Positions 42,261 to 43,316 of a stretch of 43,316 nucleotides of DNA are shown one piece after another. Position 1 is the stretch's first letter, and each line of letters opens with the position of its first letter. The translations under genes were made by a program, and so were the position numbers. Origin of the DNA: an uncultured Prevotellaceae bacterium (GTDB lineage Bacteria; Bacteroidota; Bacteroidia; Bacteroidales; Bacteroidaceae); the NCBI GenBank assembly GCA_902786565.1, contig CADACW010000026.1, forward strand, positions 1 through 43,316, read 5' to 3'. Below the pieces are notes generated by a model. It had not been told where the DNA came from, searched no databases, and saw nothing but the letters and a program-made list of their open reading frames with translations.

Positions 42261-42494
42261 ATGGCACAAACAACTGTTCCCATGCTGTATGATATCTATC
42301 AGAACGGCAACGAAGACAGCACCGCTTTCGGCAAGTGGTATCCGAGAGCCGTGGTGCTCAGTACACTCAACCTCAGGGGCCTGGCCAACCACATCGCCGA
42401 CCACGGCTCGGTCTACACCCCCGACGTGGTCTATGGCGTGCTCCAGAAGTTCACCACCTGCAAGCCACAACTGCATTACGCAAGGTTAATATAA
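42261..42494 (+). pseudogene. truncated HU-like DNA-binding protein
   Basis: The 77-codon frame begins MAQTTVPMLYDIYQNGNEDS, then GKWYPRAVVLSTLNLRGLAN and VVYGVLQKFTTC. This is the N-terminal half of the Bacteroidetes histone-like (HU-HIG) family, which normally runs 120-200 residues with a DNA-binding beta-arm. It ends after KPQLHYARLI, where the family pattern is lost, so a deletion or insertion cut the gene near 42470. The promoter is intact. Confidence 0.6.
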
Positions 42495-42649
42495 TTGTAA
42501 CCTCAATTTTTGCGTGACGCTCTTATTTAGGGGGAACGCCACGGATTTCAAGGTTTTAATGTATATCGTCACCATCTTTAAATTTGTCTTCAATTATTTC
42601 GATTCGTATCATGAACTATTTGCACTAACTTTAATGTCCAAACCATAAG
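42495..42649. other. short gap after the HU fragment
   Basis: No gene. A loose inverted repeat (ACGCAA..GGTTA / TAACC..TTGCGT) at about 42478-42516 straddles the place where HU homology ends, and could be a terminator or an element end. Confidence 0.35.
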
Positions 42650-43198
42650 CTATTCAGATATAACCCACTTTCCATCATTGTCTTTGCCTTCATGCTTCAG
42701 AATACCCTTTTTCTGTAAAGCAGAGAGGTCACGTTCGATGGTGCGTTGGCTCACCGACAAAGTCTCCGACATTTGTTTGCCAGTGATTGTCGGGGATTCT
42801 TTGATGAGATTGAGTATTTTCTGCTGACGCTCAGTGAGTTTCGTCTCCGACACGTCTCCGTCATGATCTCCGACATTCGGAGTGTCGGAAGAGGCAAAGA
42901 TGATGGTCTGGAATTGGGTCGGAGTAGATTTGAACACAGGCTTCAATTCGTCTTTATAACCTTCCAAAGCTTTGGTCTCATTACAAATGCGTGAGAGTCC
43001 GCTACCTCGTTTCTCCATATAGTCAAGCTGAGCCATCACATTTGCAAGTATGGGATTACGCCTTTCAGAAGACACATCTTTGATGTCCAAATCCTGTATC
43101 AGCATTCCATTGTACATCCCAGTGCTGTGCGTCACTGGCCCACGACAGTCTGGAAAAAGTACGCTGGTAACGAGATAGACCTTCTGCTGCTCACCCAA
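42650..43198 (-). pseudogene. AlbA_2/RecG-like transcriptional regulator, C-terminal fragment
   Basis: From about 43125 downward the frame reads GMYNGMLIQDLDI, SSERRNPILANVMAQLDYME and KRGSGLSRICNE. It ends in a HTH (PTITGKQMSETLSVSQRTIE). This is the C-terminal part (GHKL-like segment plus HTH) of the ATP-dependent helicase RecG-like/AlbA_2 regulators of Bacteroidetes, usually 400-500 aa. The AlbA N-terminal domain is missing. Residues encoded above 43125 do not fit the family and belong to the junction. Confidence 0.65.
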
Positions 43199-43316
43199 CA
43201 GAGGATTGACGGCTACGAAATCAAGTCATCGTCCACCTTCCACCCCGATTTCACATCCAAACTGGTAAAGATGTGTGAATACGTGGCGGGCGACATCGGG
43301 CGTAGGGCTGTCATCT
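43150..43316 (+). pseudogene. DUF4143 AAA ATPase, C-terminal fragment running off the window
   Basis: In frame from about 43150: WKKYAGNEIDLLLLTQQ, then IDGYEIKSSSTFHPDFTSKL and AGDIGRRAVI. This is the endonuclease-like C-terminal end (NEIDLL...EIKSS) of DUF4143 ATPases, normally about 380 aa. The upstream part is absent, since the sequence turns into the regulator fragment on the other strand. The 3' end lies beyond the window. Confidence 0.65.

Overview
The window looks like a Bacteroidales chromosome, most likely Prevotella or a close relative. The evidence is the promoter style (a -33 TTTG about 20 bp before a -7 TAnnTTTG box, seen upstream of several genes), the protein families (fimbrillin-like lipoprotein, BspA-type leucine-rich repeats, membrane-spanning TPR/AraC regulator, HU-like histone protein, DUF4143 ATPase), and the C-terminal tail of the form YNLQGQR...GVNIV...K on secreted proteins. 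No rRNA, tRNA or CRISPR array was seen.

Layout. 1-1919: a REP-like palindromic element, then guaA. 2142-7748: a FadL/OmpP1 outer-membrane protein, divergent from a four-gene + strand operon (hexapeptide acyltransferase, GT4 glycosyltransferase, CE8 pectin methylesterase, secreted alpha/beta-hydrolase esterase) whose junctions are tightly packed. 7821-8918: the 3' half of a BspA-like LRR gene with a dockerin-like end. 9219-33626: a long run of minus-strand genes. Read in transcription order it starts with a TPR/AraC membrane regulator. A probable small-protein/adhesin operon follows: three overlapping single-TM microproteins, a 50-aa microprotein, a fimbrillin-like lipoprotein and a 3186-aa secreted LamG protein. 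Next come a PreA-like dihydropyrimidine dehydrogenase subunit with an extra Fe-S head, a CarboxypepD_reg-like secreted protein, a small beta-barrel protein, a TolC/HlyD/ABC-2/ABC-2 exporter without its own ATPase, a DUF4421-like protein and a histidine acid phosphatase.

33.6-41.5 kb is a mobilizable integrative element: a coiled-coil/TM protein, a MOBP-type relaxase and its RHH accessory protein, a candidate oriT, a winged-helix protein, an excisionase-like HTH protein, a two-TM cargo protein, a tyrosine integrase and an unusual protein with four tandem HTH domains. Right of it lie the 5' half of a BspA-like LRR gene (41540-41989) and a group of gene fragments (HU-like, AlbA/RecG-like regulator, DUF4143 ATPase).

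Main points to check. (1) The two LRR half-genes face the same way and flank 32.6 kb that ends at the integrase, so either one gene was split by a large insertion or two LRR paralogues mark recombination boundaries. (2) Short palindromic repeats sit in frame inside at least four coding genes (guaA, an ABC permease, the TPR/AraC regulator, the CarboxypepD_reg-like protein). (3) The adhesin locus carries several unannotated microproteins, a 22-bp-phased direct repeat just upstream of its promoter, and a giant protein whose N-terminus looks like a three-fold MABP-type beta-prism. (4) int and the xis-like gene share a near-identical control block with phased ATTATC sites. Functions are read from sequence motifs and family knowledge; no searches were run.
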